Made by a program: the position numbers and the translations under genes. From Pseudoprevotella muciniphila (GTDB lineage Bacteria; Bacteroidota; Bacteroidia; Bacteroidales; Bacteroidaceae): a stretch of 64,000 nucleotides of DNA. The notes beneath the pieces were generated by a model. The model did not search any database. It was given only the letters and a program-made list of their open reading frames with translations, and was not told the DNA's origin. Of the stretch, positions 38,754-47,069 are shown one piece after another (within the stretch, counting starts at the first letter, position 1; every line of letters starts with the position of its first letter). The stretch is taken from contig NZ_CP033459.1 of assembly GCF_003265305.2 (NCBI RefSeq), positions 434,001-498,000 on the forward strand. Reading direction: 5' to 3'.

Positions 38754-40430
38754 TCACGTAGTTCCTTTATATTTTGTTATCAAATCTTGTCTATCAAATC
38801 TATATGAATTCATATAATGTTCAAATGACAATTCATATTGTCGATTCTTAGCCATGTATCTATTATACATTTCAAAGTAATATGCAAATCCTTTCTGTCG
38901 AAACCTTTTGGCATGTTTTATCAGCGTCATAGGCGTCATCACAATTAAAGGTCTGTTAGCAGCCAAACGCCTAATTGTTTTGTTCTTAAGAGATTTAAGG
39001 TAGCTATTCCAGATGATACCATTTAATCCTTCTTGGTTAACATTTGGGTCTGATAATACTAGCACAGGATACACTTTCTTTCCGCTACCAATAGATGCCC
39101 AATGGAAGTTATTGTTTCTGATGTTTTGTAAATGGCCAGTAAGTTGCCCAACCCCTTTATGATCATCACGACCAGCACCTAAAATCTTTTCTTTTAGTTC
39201 TTGTATGATTAAATTATAGTTCTTTTGTTCTTTTACCCAGCCATTAAGCCTTATATCCTTACACTCAAACAAAATTGCATGTCGATGCGAGATTAAAACA
39301 AGATCAGGTGCACCTAATTCATTCTCTTTTTTATCGTAAAGAGCCTCCATCCTAGCTTCTGTATACATTTCATACCCACTATGACTAGATTCCTTAACAT
39401 ATCTGTACAATAGTGTGTTTTGAACGAAATCTGTTGTTATTAAATCTTTAATAGAACCAACTCTATTCTTTTTTTCTGGTATTTCCTTATTTATCTTTGG
39501 CAAATCAAAATATAAACTGTTATAAGCTTTGCCGAGAAAAAGTGGTGATGAATAAAGAATGTAACTATCGCCATCATCAATGACTGGAGATTCACGAAAA
39601 TAACGATAGTCAGAATTACCTTCCCTATCTTCTTTGGATGAAGAAGCATATTTCATTTCCTTAGATGTATCTAATATCATATGATCGTAAACAGATTTCT
39701 CCATCAAGTTATCTATATCACATTCCAATGTTTTCTTGAGTCTTCCTGCGTGTCCAATACTTATTGTTCTTGCAGATATTAGGGTTAAAACATACCTCTT
39801 CCATGAAGTTCCATAATGAGTTTCGAATGCATTGAGCAGATTTTTGTTTTGAATGTTAGAACTCTCTAAGTATTTGAAAAAATGATATGCGTAAACGTAT
39901 TGTTGTATTGCCAATTCTTTTAAATCTTTGCCTAAATCTACATAACACAGATTATTCAAATAAATCAGTTCATATTTTTTTATTCCTTCAACAGCATGAA
40001 ATTTGCAAATTGTTTGTTGATTAATTTGCAATATTGCTCTAAAAAGATCCCATTCAAATTTTGAATATGATTCATCGTCTGATATTTTTTCTGGCATAGA
40101 ATATGTGTACCTCAACAATTCTAATCCAGATATAAAGCTACAGAAAAAGAAATCAGTATTAGGATATATCGATTGTGATTTGAAAACATGAAATCTTCTC
40201 ATAATCTCTTGATACTGCCCTTTGTTTCTTTCAGAAAAGAAATGAATACACTTTTCAAACTCACCTTCTCCATAGTAAGTATCTAAAGCTAGTGCAACAT
40301 TTATCAACGACTTACGGCTATAATGAGACAAAATATCTTTCACATTTATTTCTGGTTCTTCAGGAAACAAATCTTTAAAGGTGACATACAGATGTATTCT
40401 GTATTTATATGGAGACATGTATTTATTCAT
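38754..40430 (-). CDS. hypothetical protein with PD-(D/E)XK nuclease-like core
   Basis: 558 residues, no signal peptide or membrane helix, no named family recognised. The N-terminal 300 residues are helical and rich in Tyr/Phe. Around residues 375-395 the sequence GAPDLVLISHRHAILFECKD fits the PD-x(n)-ExK active site of restriction-like nucleases (Asp, then Glu-Cys-Lys about 13 residues later), followed by a helix with KEQKNYNLIIQELKEKI and GQLTGHLQNI. The gene is AT-rich and lies five bases downstream of an HNH nuclease gene on the same strand, beside an AbiE pair. A role in phage or plasmid defence is inferred from that company and from the motif, not shown. Confidence 0.8.
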   Translation of the reverse strand: MNKYMSPYKYRIHLYVTFKDLFPEEPEINVKDILSHYSRKSLINVALALDTYYGEGEFEKCIHFFSERNKGQYQEIMRRFHVFKSQSIYPNTDFFFCSFISGLELLRYTYSMPEKISDDESYSKFEWDLFRAILQINQQTICKFHAVEGIKKYELIYLNNLCYVDLGKDLKELAIQQYVYAYHFFKYLESSNIQNKNLLNAFETHYGTSWKRYVLTLISARTISIGHAGRLKKTLECDIDNLMEKSVYDHMILDTSKEMKYASSSKEDREGNSDYRYFRESPVIDDGDSYILYSSPLFLGKAYNSLYFDLPKINKEIPEKKNRVGSIKDLITTDFVQNTLLYRYVKESSHSGYEMYTEARMEALYDKKENELGAPDLVLISHRHAILFECKDIRLNGWVKEQKNYNLIIQELKEKILGAGRDDHKGVGQLTGHLQNIRNNNFHWASIGSGKKVYPVLVLSDPNVNQEGLNGIIWNSYLKSLKNKTIRRLAANRPLIVMTPMTLIKHAKRFRQKGFAYYFEMYNRYMAKNRQYELSFEHYMNSYRFDRQDLITKYKGTT

Positions 40431-40435
40431 ATTAA

Positions 40436-41206
40436 TTATCTGTTATTAAACCTAAACATCAAAGGATCTATCTGACGGATATCGTTAAACTCAAATATAC
40501 CAACTCGATCACTGGTCGGCAATAATATATGCTTAGCTTCATTCTGCAAATATGCCATACCTTTAACATTGAAAGCAATAGGAAAAACTTCAAGATAAAA
40601 AGAATGTCCTAAAAGCCAAAAATGGTACACGCCATATTCCCTCATAGCGTCTAATAGTATATCTGACATACCCAAATGAGGTCTATCTTGTTCTTTCTCT
40701 GCAAGAATGATATCGTTGAAAGCATAGTACACACGTAACTCGCCATAATTGTAACGAGCATATTGTCTTACACTATCAAATATTAGGTTATTACCATCAC
40801 CTGTTACTTGATGATATTTTTGTAAGAAACATTCATATAACCCTCTCTTCAACTGTCTACAGAGAACATCATTTCTGAAATTTTGACGTATTTTTATCGA
40901 ATGAGTACTATGGTGATATGAAAAGAAAGTTGAACGTAACTTCTTGTATGAATTCTCGTTAAGATTTTGGCAAAAGAAGCGATATGCATTGAATATCTCT
41001 TTGAATGTCAAATCAATCGATGGCACACCATGTACCTTGGTTGTTCCAAAGTAATGATTGCATTCATCGCATACATCTGTACATGTATCCTCGCCACCTA
41101 ATGCATGAGGAAAAACATGTGGAATGTTGTGAAATGATGCTCCATCAGCAATAGTGCGACCACACCATATACATTTGCCAGTAGATATGTAATTACCAAT
41201 AGTCAC
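40436..41206 (-). CDS. HNH endonuclease-like protein
   Basis: 256 residues. The N-terminus has a zinc-HNH motif: CIWCGRTI (residues 13-16 CxxC), then HVFPHALGGED (His pair) and CDECNHYFG (second CxxC plus Asn), about residues 13-50. The rest (about 60-256) is not recognised; it includes a Tyr-rich middle and GIFEFNDIRQIDPLMFRFNN at the end. The gene is directly upstream (5-base gap) of the 558-residue PD-(D/E)XK-like protein, so they probably form one unit. HNH proteins partner other enzymes in several defence systems such as Septu (PtuB), but the partner here is not an AAA ATPase. Confidence 0.83.
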   Translation of the reverse strand: MTIGNYISTGKCIWCGRTIADGASFHNIPHVFPHALGGEDTCTDVCDECNHYFGTTKVHGVPSIDLTFKEIFNAYRFFCQNLNENSYKKLRSTFFSYHHSTHSIKIRQNFRNDVLCRQLKRGLYECFLQKYHQVTGDGNNLIFDSVRQYARYNYGELRVYYAFNDIILAEKEQDRPHLGMSDILLDAMREYGVYHFWLLGHSFYLEVFPIAFNVKGMAYLQNEAKHILLPTSDRVGIFEFNDIRQIDPLMFRFNNR

Positions 41207-41281
41207 TATAAAAGGATTTGTCTACAAATACATAGAATAATTGTTATTTGACCTATACATTTTGCCCAAAGGGATAATATT

Positions 41282-42085
41282 TTAACCTCTCTTCCCCTCC
41301 ATCCTATCAATAAATGTTTCATAAATCAATGAATAGGCATCACTTGCAATGAATACTATGCCTGGGCGCAGAAGAGATTGCATATCATTGGTAAACTCAG
41401 GATCTTCCATCTTCTCCTGCATGTTATTGACAAACTGCTTGTAAGATGGAGCCTTGCCAACTACGAACTCCATATATCTCTTATAACACTGAAGGACTTT
41501 ATCAGCATCCACATCCTTGCGCTGTAAAGCGATATAAAGGTCAAAGAGGTCACGACCTTTCTTGCGCTGGTAAAGGGCACGAAGTTTGGTGCCCAACAAT
41601 TCCTCGAAATGATAGGTCGTCAACTCGGCTTCGCCAGTGAACCATGAATTCTCCACTTTGAACGGAATCTTTGTCAGCCCAAGTACGTTGAAATGTTCAA
41701 AGCAGTTGATTTCAACTTTCAATCGTATCTGCACTGTAGGCGGTATTTCAGACTCCACACGGAACAGCATAGTATTATTATATCGTTTCTGCTTAGTTAC
41801 CCTATCTGGCAACCAATCTAGAACTTCGCCCAATCGATACATAATAGGCTTGATAGGTCCAGGAGTAATCTGAACCAAGTCAATGTCTTCACTATATCGA
41901 GGCTGAGGCGAGAGATAAAGTTTATGCAGGGCTGTTCCACCTCGGAATGCCAACTGCGATGCAAGGAACTCATCACTAAAGATGGAAACCAAGGCACGGC
42001 ATATAATCAGATCTTGCTCTATCTGCGCATTATCTATCCAGGGAGCATGCTCACTCCATTGTTGTATTGCTGTTCTGTTTATCAT
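41282..42085 (-). CDS. AbiEii/AbiGii-type nucleotidyltransferase toxin
   Basis: About 267 residues from the ATG at 42085, chosen because it makes a 4-base ATGA overlap with the antitoxin stop; an ATG at 42127 is also in frame. AFRGGTALHKLYLSPQPRYSEDIDLVQI (about 46-73) is the AbiEii signature: GGTxLxK, then R-x-S-x-D-x-D/L with the metal Asps. GTKLRALYQRKKGRDLFDLYIAL (about 165-190) is the second conserved block (KxRALYxRxKGRDLxD). In type IV toxin-antitoxin systems this protein blocks growth by nucleotidyl transfer and gives abortive infection against phage. Confidence 0.94.
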   Translation of the reverse strand: MINRTAIQQWSEHAPWIDNAQIEQDLIICRALVSIFSDEFLASQLAFRGGTALHKLYLSPQPRYSEDIDLVQITPGPIKPIMYRLGEVLDWLPDRVTKQKRYNNTMLFRVESEIPPTVQIRLKVEINCFEHFNVLGLTKIPFKVENSWFTGEAELTTYHFEELLGTKLRALYQRKKGRDLFDLYIALQRKDVDADKVLQCYKRYMEFVVGKAPSYKQFVNNMQEKMEDPEFTNDMQSLLRPGIVFIASDAYSLIYETFIDRMEGKRG

Positions 42086-42885
42086 ATATCGTCCATTTCT
42101 ATTTCTACGTTTATGTTTATCTTCCATCGACTATCTCTGGATGATGGATTATCTTCTGCCGATGTACTTAAAGGTTGATATTTGAAATACCCCGAAGATG
42201 CACGAAGCTGTTCATACAAGTCATCTGCCAAGTTTTTTTCCTTAACGACATTTTCAAGTATATAGCCAAGTCGTTGCCATACAACCTTTTTCACATAAGT
42301 TGCAAGTGGCGCAAACTGATTATTAATGTCAATCTGCTCTGAAAGTTCTTCAAGTATGGTGGCGACTCGCGACAATCCGCCTACATGTTGTTGATATTGC
42401 ACTAAGTCAGCGGCGGTTAGAAGAGGATTTGATATACGGATAGTTCCCGTTTCAGTATTCTTTGTAATCAGGGCTTCCTCTGGCAGTCCATCCCGATAAA
42501 ACCAATCTATGGTTACATTACGAGTAGAGACTGTCCTACGCTTAGGAAAAGTCGTCATTACAGAGAATTGCTGGGGGCGCTGATGAGCTGCACCAAGCAT
42601 CTCGGCTGCACTAAGCATACATACATAGTAAGGCTTTTGCAGATACGACATTAACTGATCAATATAATAGGTTGCTGGCACAGATCCACGCAACACATAT
42701 TGAGTGGGAATAATAACGTAATACCCTCTATATACACTGGCTATAGTCTTGTTTGAACTAAGTCTGGAAAGTTCATTTTGAAGAATCTGTTCTGAAGAGC
42801 ACAAGTCAACAGCCCTAACATCCTCAACAGAAAACGTAGGAAAGCCATGAATAGCTCTATCTTCAATCCACTTTTGTAATGTCAT
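42082..42885 (-). CDS. AbiEi-family antitoxin
   Basis: 267 residues. The N-terminal winged helix (WIEDRAIHGFPTFSVEDVRAV..ILQNELSRLSSNKTIASVYRGYYVI, about 5-60) is a DNA-binding AbiEi domain, and the C-terminal part has TIRISNPLLTAADLVQYQQHVGGLSRVATILEEL (about 153-188), the usual AbiEi antitoxin region. It would repress its own promoter and neutralise AbiEii. It overlaps the toxin start by four bases, and a -7 box lies 18 bases upstream. Confidence 0.92.
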   Translation of the reverse strand: MTLQKWIEDRAIHGFPTFSVEDVRAVDLCSSEQILQNELSRLSSNKTIASVYRGYYVIIPTQYVLRGSVPATYYIDQLMSYLQKPYYVCMLSAAEMLGAAHQRPQQFSVMTTFPKRRTVSTRNVTIDWFYRDGLPEEALITKNTETGTIRISNPLLTAADLVQYQQHVGGLSRVATILEELSEQIDINNQFAPLATYVKKVVWQRLGYILENVVKEKNLADDLYEQLRASSGYFKYQPLSTSAEDNPSSRDSRWKININVEIEMDDI

Positions 42886-42902
42886 ACTGAGTTATTTTGG
42901 TG

Positions 42903-42910
42903 CAAATATA
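42903..42910 (-). promoter_or_regulatory. -7 promoter box for the AbiE operon
   Basis: TATATTTG on the minus strand matches TAnnTTTG and predicts transcription from near 42896, about 11 bases before the AbiEi ATG. It may also drive the HNH/PD-(D/E)XK pair downstream. Confidence 0.45.
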
Positions 42911-43096
42911 ATAAAATAAATATTATCTTTGTACTGTTTTTGCCTAAAATCACTCTGTTTTATAGAATTTTATCTCAAAATTCGCATTTTTATCGAATTT
43001 GGAAGCAAAATACACGCATATAACTCTAAATATGAGATATGATAGCCGTCCAAAAGAAAGAGAAGCCAATTATTCTGTTTGATAGCGCAACCCTTT

Positions 43097-43142
43097 GGTT
43101 TAGTTTATACCCATATTAAATATCCATAACCTAAACTAAACC
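43097..43142. repeat. second copy of the GTTTAGTTTA palindromic element
   Basis: GGTTTAGTTTA and TAAACTAAACC are perfect 11-bp arms around 24 bases. The left arm plus TxACC matches the element behind mnmE (37189-37203) at 14 of 15 positions. It is not at the end of any gene, so a simple terminator role is less likely here. Confidence 0.6.
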
Positions 43143-43626
43143 TTAATGCAAGAATGTGCAAAAATCTGCGTTAAAAAGTGTAAACGTGCAAAGAACTGGA
43201 AAAACGATTTTGCAGATGTTTGCATTTTCTTTTTTTGGACGGCACCCATATTTGCAGATTTTTGCCAATTTTGCGTCCCTATACTGTCCCTCGGAGTCAC
43301 TTTTGGCGCCCATAAATAGGCGCATTTATACTGGCTATCAATCATTTACATTTACAGATATTACTTTCTGCATCGGAAAGTAGTTTTTTTATTGTCAGAT
43401 GGCTGAGGGGTATGTGTGATTTTACTAAAATCAAGGGCTTATTAAAAGAAACTCTTGAAGTCGGTTCTAAGGGGACTAATCCGTGATTGTCGAAGCCTTG
43501 GACATATAATACGGGTATAAGAGAATAACCATTACATTTTTACGCCATTAGTAAATCCTTTAAGTTCTTAACATATTGATAATAACGACATATAACATCG
43601 TTGAATAAAACGCATCATCCTATTGT

Positions 43627-44460
43627 TTAAGGAACTTCGGGATAATATTTAAGCGCATCCGAAGGCCATCCCGTGACGTTTTTGCCGGTATCCAACAGTT
43701 GGATATCGTGTAGGTCATATTTTGACAGTTTAAAGTCGAATAATTCTATATTCTCTTTCATTCTCTCAATATGGATTGTCTTGGGGATGATTACAATGTC
43801 GTTTTGAATAAGGAATTTCAGTGCCACTTGTGCTGCTGTCTTTCCATACTTCTTTCCTATGCGATCAAGTGTTTCGTTCTTGAGGATATTGCTTCTCCCT
43901 TCAGCCAACGGACTCCATGCTTCCAGCGCCACGTTGTAAGGGATCATATATTCTATCATTTTGCGTTGCTGATAGAGGATATGAGTTTCACATTGGTTGA
44001 CTGCAGGTGTTACTATGGCTTCATCAATAATATTTTGAAAGGTATTAGGATAAAAGTTCGAGAGTCCTATTGCTCTAAACATTCCTTTGCCATAGAGTTC
44101 TTCTAGTGTCTTCCATATAACCTTTGGATTTCCCACAGGCCAGTGAATGAGCATTAAATCCACATAGTCAAGTCCTATTTGTTGCATAGAACTGTCTATT
44201 GTGCGCAACGTATCTTCCCTTGTATAGCATGAGTTACAAATTTTTGTTGTAATAAATAGCTGCTCCCGAGGTATGCCACACGCCTTGACTGCATCTCCCA
44301 CTCCTTTCTCGTTATAGTACATGGCTGCAGTATCGATGCTCCTAAAGCCTACAGAAAAGGCATCTTCCACGACTCTCTGCGTGTCGCGTTCAGGGATATT
44401 ATAGACGCCAAGACCTACCATAGGCATCTTTATACCATTATTCAGTATTTTATATTCCAT
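43627..44460 (-). CDS. aldo/keto reductase
   Basis: 277 residues, full AKR barrel. MPMVGLGVYNI opens it; DTAAMYYNEKGVGDAVKA (about 44-61) contains catalytic Asp and Tyr, TTKICN the catalytic Lys (about 77), DLMLIHWPVG the catalytic His (about 110), and AIGLSNF, AQVALKFLIQNDIVIIPKT complete the NADPH site. It reduces aldehydes or ketones with NADPH. It is the last gene of a minus-strand run; a second AKR sits at 52780. Confidence 0.94.
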   Translation of the reverse strand: MEYKILNNGIKMPMVGLGVYNIPERDTQRVVEDAFSVGFRSIDTAAMYYNEKGVGDAVKACGIPREQLFITTKICNSCYTREDTLRTIDSSMQQIGLDYVDLMLIHWPVGNPKVIWKTLEELYGKGMFRAIGLSNFYPNTFQNIIDEAIVTPAVNQCETHILYQQRKMIEYMIPYNVALEAWSPLAEGRSNILKNETLDRIGKKYGKTAAQVALKFLIQNDIVIIPKTIHIERMKENIELFDFKLSKYDLHDIQLLDTGKNVTGWPSDALKYYPEVP

Positions 44461-44469
44461 GGGGCTGTA

Positions 44470-45039
44470 TCAGTCTTCCACATCGTTTTCAAGTTTCTTA
44501 ATCAGTTTGGCTGGTATGCCACCAACAAGCGAGTTGTCAGGGACATCCTTTGTGACAACAGCACCCGCTGCTATTACAACATTGTTTCCAATGTTAATTC
44601 CCGGCAGGATGGTTACATTTCCCCCAATCCAAACATCGTTGCCTATCCGGACTGGTTCTGCTTTTGCCATATATCCACGTCTGGCTTTAGGTGAAAGTGG
44701 GTGTCCAACTGTTGTTATCAGTGTGTTCGGTCCAATCATCACGTGGTTCCCGATATATACTTCGCGGATGTCGAGGATAGTCAGGTTGAAATTACCTGTA
44801 AAGTCATTGCCTATGTAGATGTTTTTTCCGCAGTCGCAGCAGAAAGTCTTGGCTATCCACACTCTTTCTCCTACGCCGCCAAGCATTTCCTTCAGATAGG
44901 CATATTGGGCGGCATAGTCCCTGCCATCTATGGCATTGTATTCCTCACACCACTTGATGGCCTGAGTCTTGCGCGCGATAAGTTCTGCATCGGCATAACT
45001 GTATTCCAATCCAGATTTCATTTTCTCAATTTCAGTCAT
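44470..45039 (-). CDS. sugar O-acetyltransferase of the maltose/galactoside type
   Basis: 189 residues from the ATG at 45039, the length of this family; the upstream gene ends at 45032, giving an 8-base overlap. The frame stays open upstream to 45213, but that lies inside the neighbour gene. N-terminal MKSGLEYSYADAELIARK is the Mac domain, and residues about 75-180 are left-handed beta-helix hexapeptides (VWIGGNVTILPGINIGNNVVIAAGAVVTKDVPDNSLVGGIPAKLI) with the catalytic His in TTVGHPLSP. It transfers acetyl from acetyl-CoA to sugars. Confidence 0.92.
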   Translation of the reverse strand: MTEIEKMKSGLEYSYADAELIARKTQAIKWCEEYNAIDGRDYAAQYAYLKEMLGGVGERVWIAKTFCCDCGKNIYIGNDFTGNFNLTILDIREVYIGNHVMIGPNTLITTVGHPLSPKARRGYMAKAEPVRIGNDVWIGGNVTILPGINIGNNVVIAAGAVVTKDVPDNSLVGGIPAKLIKKLENDVED

Positions 45040-46078
45040 AACATCTGTTCTTATATTTTTCATACATCTTCCAGGCCTGCTGAACAGCATCTGGGGTATC
45101 TTCGTTATTGAAAAAAACTGCCCGAGGATTTTTTCCGAATGGTGCCCAATTTCCACATACTGTTCCATTGAGCGCGACGATGGGTTTGAAGATACCGTTT
45201 TTGTTATGGGCATGGTGCTGATACTCTTGAGGCAGCACTACATCCCGGCTCTTATAGCCAATAAGGTATTCATCGTATGGTGGTATCAACAGGTATTTTC
45301 CTTTTCTGAATCCACGGGTGCGACAGTTTTCCGTGAGGTAAAATTCACGTCCTTGCCATATTTCCTTGTGTATTTCGTTTCCTAAAAGTTCTATGCCTCG
45401 TTTGCAATCGCGAACGTTCAATCCCGACCACCATAAAAAGTCTTCCAATGTTGCCGGTTGGCGGCTTTGGAAGTATTTTCGTGTGAAGTGCATCAGTGTA
45501 TCGTCTCGGTCATACACAGTCGGTTTCTTCACCTTATTGTCAGAAAGTGTGTAGGTGGCTTTAGTCGGGTGTAAATAGCCACTGCATATTGACCCAGACA
45601 TTTCTGCCATACGGATATGGTACGACAGTCGGTGACTATCCATTCTGATATCTTTCTCTTTTAATGCTTGCACAAAGTCCTCTTTCGTCACACCTGCAGT
45701 ATCACCTGCAGTACTTTCCAGGATACTCCGCACCTTTATTTCTTCTTCATCTGAAATATTGATCTTATTGCTACTCATCCATCCTTTTGTAACAGCAATG
45801 GCTTTTGGCGCACAGAGCCGAAGAAAATGCCAATAGTCTACGGAAGCAATCAGTTGCCATGTTCCTCGCATCAGATGCAGGCGGATGATCTGTCCACTAT
45901 CGAAAGCCGCCTTGAAAACTTTGTGCGACGGATTACGTGTTCGCATTGCCACCGCCCACCTCATCATGCGATAGTCCTGCGCCTGTATGGCACCCATGTG
46001 GCTTACCAAATCTGCAGGGCTGTCGAGCTGCGGTGCTGCGAGTTGTTGATTGAGAAGTCGGATGGCTATAGGATTCAT
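45032..46078 (-). CDS. AlkZ/YcaQ-like winged-helix DNA glycosylase family protein
   Basis: 348 residues of the HTH_42 (winged-helix DNA-binding, PF06224) family. RLLNQQLAAP opens the first wing domain, GAIQAQDYRMM (about 29-39) holds the QxQ motif that is catalytic in AlkZ/YcaQ glycosylases, IIRLHLMRGTWQLIASVDYWHFL (about 67-88) is the family's strongest block, and FLWWSGLNVRDCKRGIELL a later winged helix. AlkZ unhooks azinomycin-type crosslinks and YcaQ other alkylated bases; members not linked to a cluster are probably repair enzymes. Activity is inferred from the motif. Confidence 0.85.
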   Translation of the reverse strand: MNPIAIRLLNQQLAAPQLDSPADLVSHMGAIQAQDYRMMRWAVAMRTRNPSHKVFKAAFDSGQIIRLHLMRGTWQLIASVDYWHFLRLCAPKAIAVTKGWMSSNKINISDEEEIKVRSILESTAGDTAGVTKEDFVQALKEKDIRMDSHRLSYHIRMAEMSGSICSGYLHPTKATYTLSDNKVKKPTVYDRDDTLMHFTRKYFQSRQPATLEDFLWWSGLNVRDCKRGIELLGNEIHKEIWQGREFYLTENCRTRGFRKGKYLLIPPYDEYLIGYKSRDVVLPQEYQHHAHNKNGIFKPIVALNGTVCGNWAPFGKNPRAVFFNNEDTPDAVQQAWKMYEKYKNRCYD

Positions 46079-46099
46079 TTTTTACTCTACACTATTGTC

Positions 46100-46219
46100 T
46101 TATTTGAGGACAGTGCGAAGGAATTCGCGCATCAATCGTGCGATTTCGGTATGATGGCTTTCGAGGGTGAAGTGGCCGCTTGAAATAAAATGTATCTCCG
46201 CATTGGAGATAGGTCTTCA
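46100..46219 (-). pseudogene. C-terminal remnant of an alpha/beta hydrolase
   Basis: Reading the minus strand from a stop at 46217-46219 to a stop at 46100-46102 gives about 38 codons ending NAEIHFISSGHFTLESHHTE, IARLMREFLRTVLK. This matches the end of alpha/beta hydrolases, with the catalytic His in SGHF and the closing EIARLxREFL helix. No start codon or upstream domain remains, so the front was deleted. It lies between the AlkZ-like gene and the TIGR04076 gene. Confidence 0.65.
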
Positions 46220-46280
46220 TCGTCTTGTGTCATATTCTGCAACTTTGCACATAATCTATTTTCTGCTTGTTGTCCTCATT

Positions 46281-46583
46281 TCATTCTATTACTTCTATAT
46301 AAAAACTGTATGGTCTGAAGCCGTCATTACAACTAATCATTGCACTCATCGGATTCCTCATCCATCCATCGTAAAAGTTGCCTTCACCTCGGGCAAGTGC
46401 TTCAACGAACTCACGCATTGAATACCACGCAGAAGGGCACATTCCTTCGGGTTGCTTCCCATCAATAGAAATCCATTGCTGTCCTTCCCTGATATCGCAT
46501 GTGTGCTCGATAGGATTCTCAAACTTTTTAATCAAATCGGGATAGATTGTCTGTCGCAATGCAGTTATTTTTACTTTATTCAT
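46281..46583 (-). CDS. TIGR04076 family protein
   Basis: About 100 residues from the ATG at 46583 (MNKVKITALRQ); an ATG at 46616 would add eleven residues and overlap the upstream gene. It fits the small TIGR04076 family: KVKITALRQTIYPDLIKKF, then CDIREGQQWIS, PEGMCPSAWYSM and the ending ISCNDGFRPYSFYIEVI. Function of the family is unknown. It lies eight bases after the MmcQ/YjbR gene. Confidence 0.82.
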   Translation of the reverse strand: MNKVKITALRQTIYPDLIKKFENPIEHTCDIREGQQWISIDGKQPEGMCPSAWYSMREFVEALARGEGNFYDGWMRNPMSAMISCNDGFRPYSFYIEVIE

Positions 46584-46591
46584 TCTATTTT

Positions 46592-47005
46592 CTATTTGTT
46601 TTTGAAAACGGAACATTTCATCGTCTTCACTCCATTATGAAATCCATCTTCACGGACGGCTTTTGGCAGTTTTGAAACTATGAGTTGATAGGCCTCCATA
46701 ATCCATGCCTGGACCAAAGATTCGTCTAATTGCTCGTAATACACGTCACTCCAATGTTTTTTATTCCAATGGTAGGCTGGTGTTACTGCAGAAAATTGCG
46801 ACCGAAGTTCTTCATTTCTTTCAGGTGGCAACTTCAATGCCAGCCTTGGTTCAGCATCATTTATATTATGCTTACCACCCCCTATCCAAAGGCAGACGAA
46901 GATCTTACCCTCCAGACGGAAAGTAATAATGTCATCACCAAATGGTTGGTCTTCAGTAACACCATAGAGCGACAACGTGTATTCTCGTACTTGCTCAATG
47001 TTCAT
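46592..47005 (-). CDS. MmcQ/YjbR family protein
   Basis: About 137 residues from the ATG at 47005 (MNIEQVREYTLSLYGVTEDQPFGDD), the normal start of this family. The CyaY-like fold is seen in TFRLEGKIFVCLWI, RLALKLPPERNEELR and AYHWNKKHWSDVYYEQLDESLVQAWIMEAYQLIVSKLPK. Members are annotated as DNA-binding, but the real function is unclear. It precedes the TIGR04076 gene by eight bases. Confidence 0.9.
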   Translation of the reverse strand: MNIEQVREYTLSLYGVTEDQPFGDDIITFRLEGKIFVCLWIGGGKHNINDAEPRLALKLPPERNEELRSQFSAVTPAYHWNKKHWSDVYYEQLDESLVQAWIMEAYQLIVSKLPKAVREDGFHNGVKTMKCSVFKNK

Positions 47006-47069
47006 GATTATTGTTTGTTTGAACAATTCTCAAATCTACCGTGCTTCTTGCAGATATACCTAATGAATG

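Larger units (their letters stand above)
42886..43626. other. 741-bp gap with nested inverted repeats and no recognisable gene
   Basis: Only short unconvincing reading frames occur. Three sets of inverted repeats are interleaved: GCCGTCCAAAA (43045-43055) with its complement (43233-43243); GGTTTAGTTTA (43097-43107) with 43132-43142; GCAAAAATCTGC (43158-43169) with 43254-43265. A GCGCC/GGCGC hairpin lies at 43306-43323. The rest, 43326-43626, shows nothing I can name. The layout suggests mobile-element ends or a recombination site. Confidence 0.7.

Noticed and set aside
43136-43383. Overlapping reading frames of 60-75 codons on both strands in the gap before the aldo/keto reductase
   Set aside because: They run through the inverted repeats, show Phe/Leu-rich low-complexity sequence on both strands and have no recognisable domain or promoter box.
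42886-43626. Possible tRNA or attachment site near the AbiE operon
   Set aside because: No TPsiC-type GTTCRANNC with a matching acceptor stem was found; only inverted repeats are supported.
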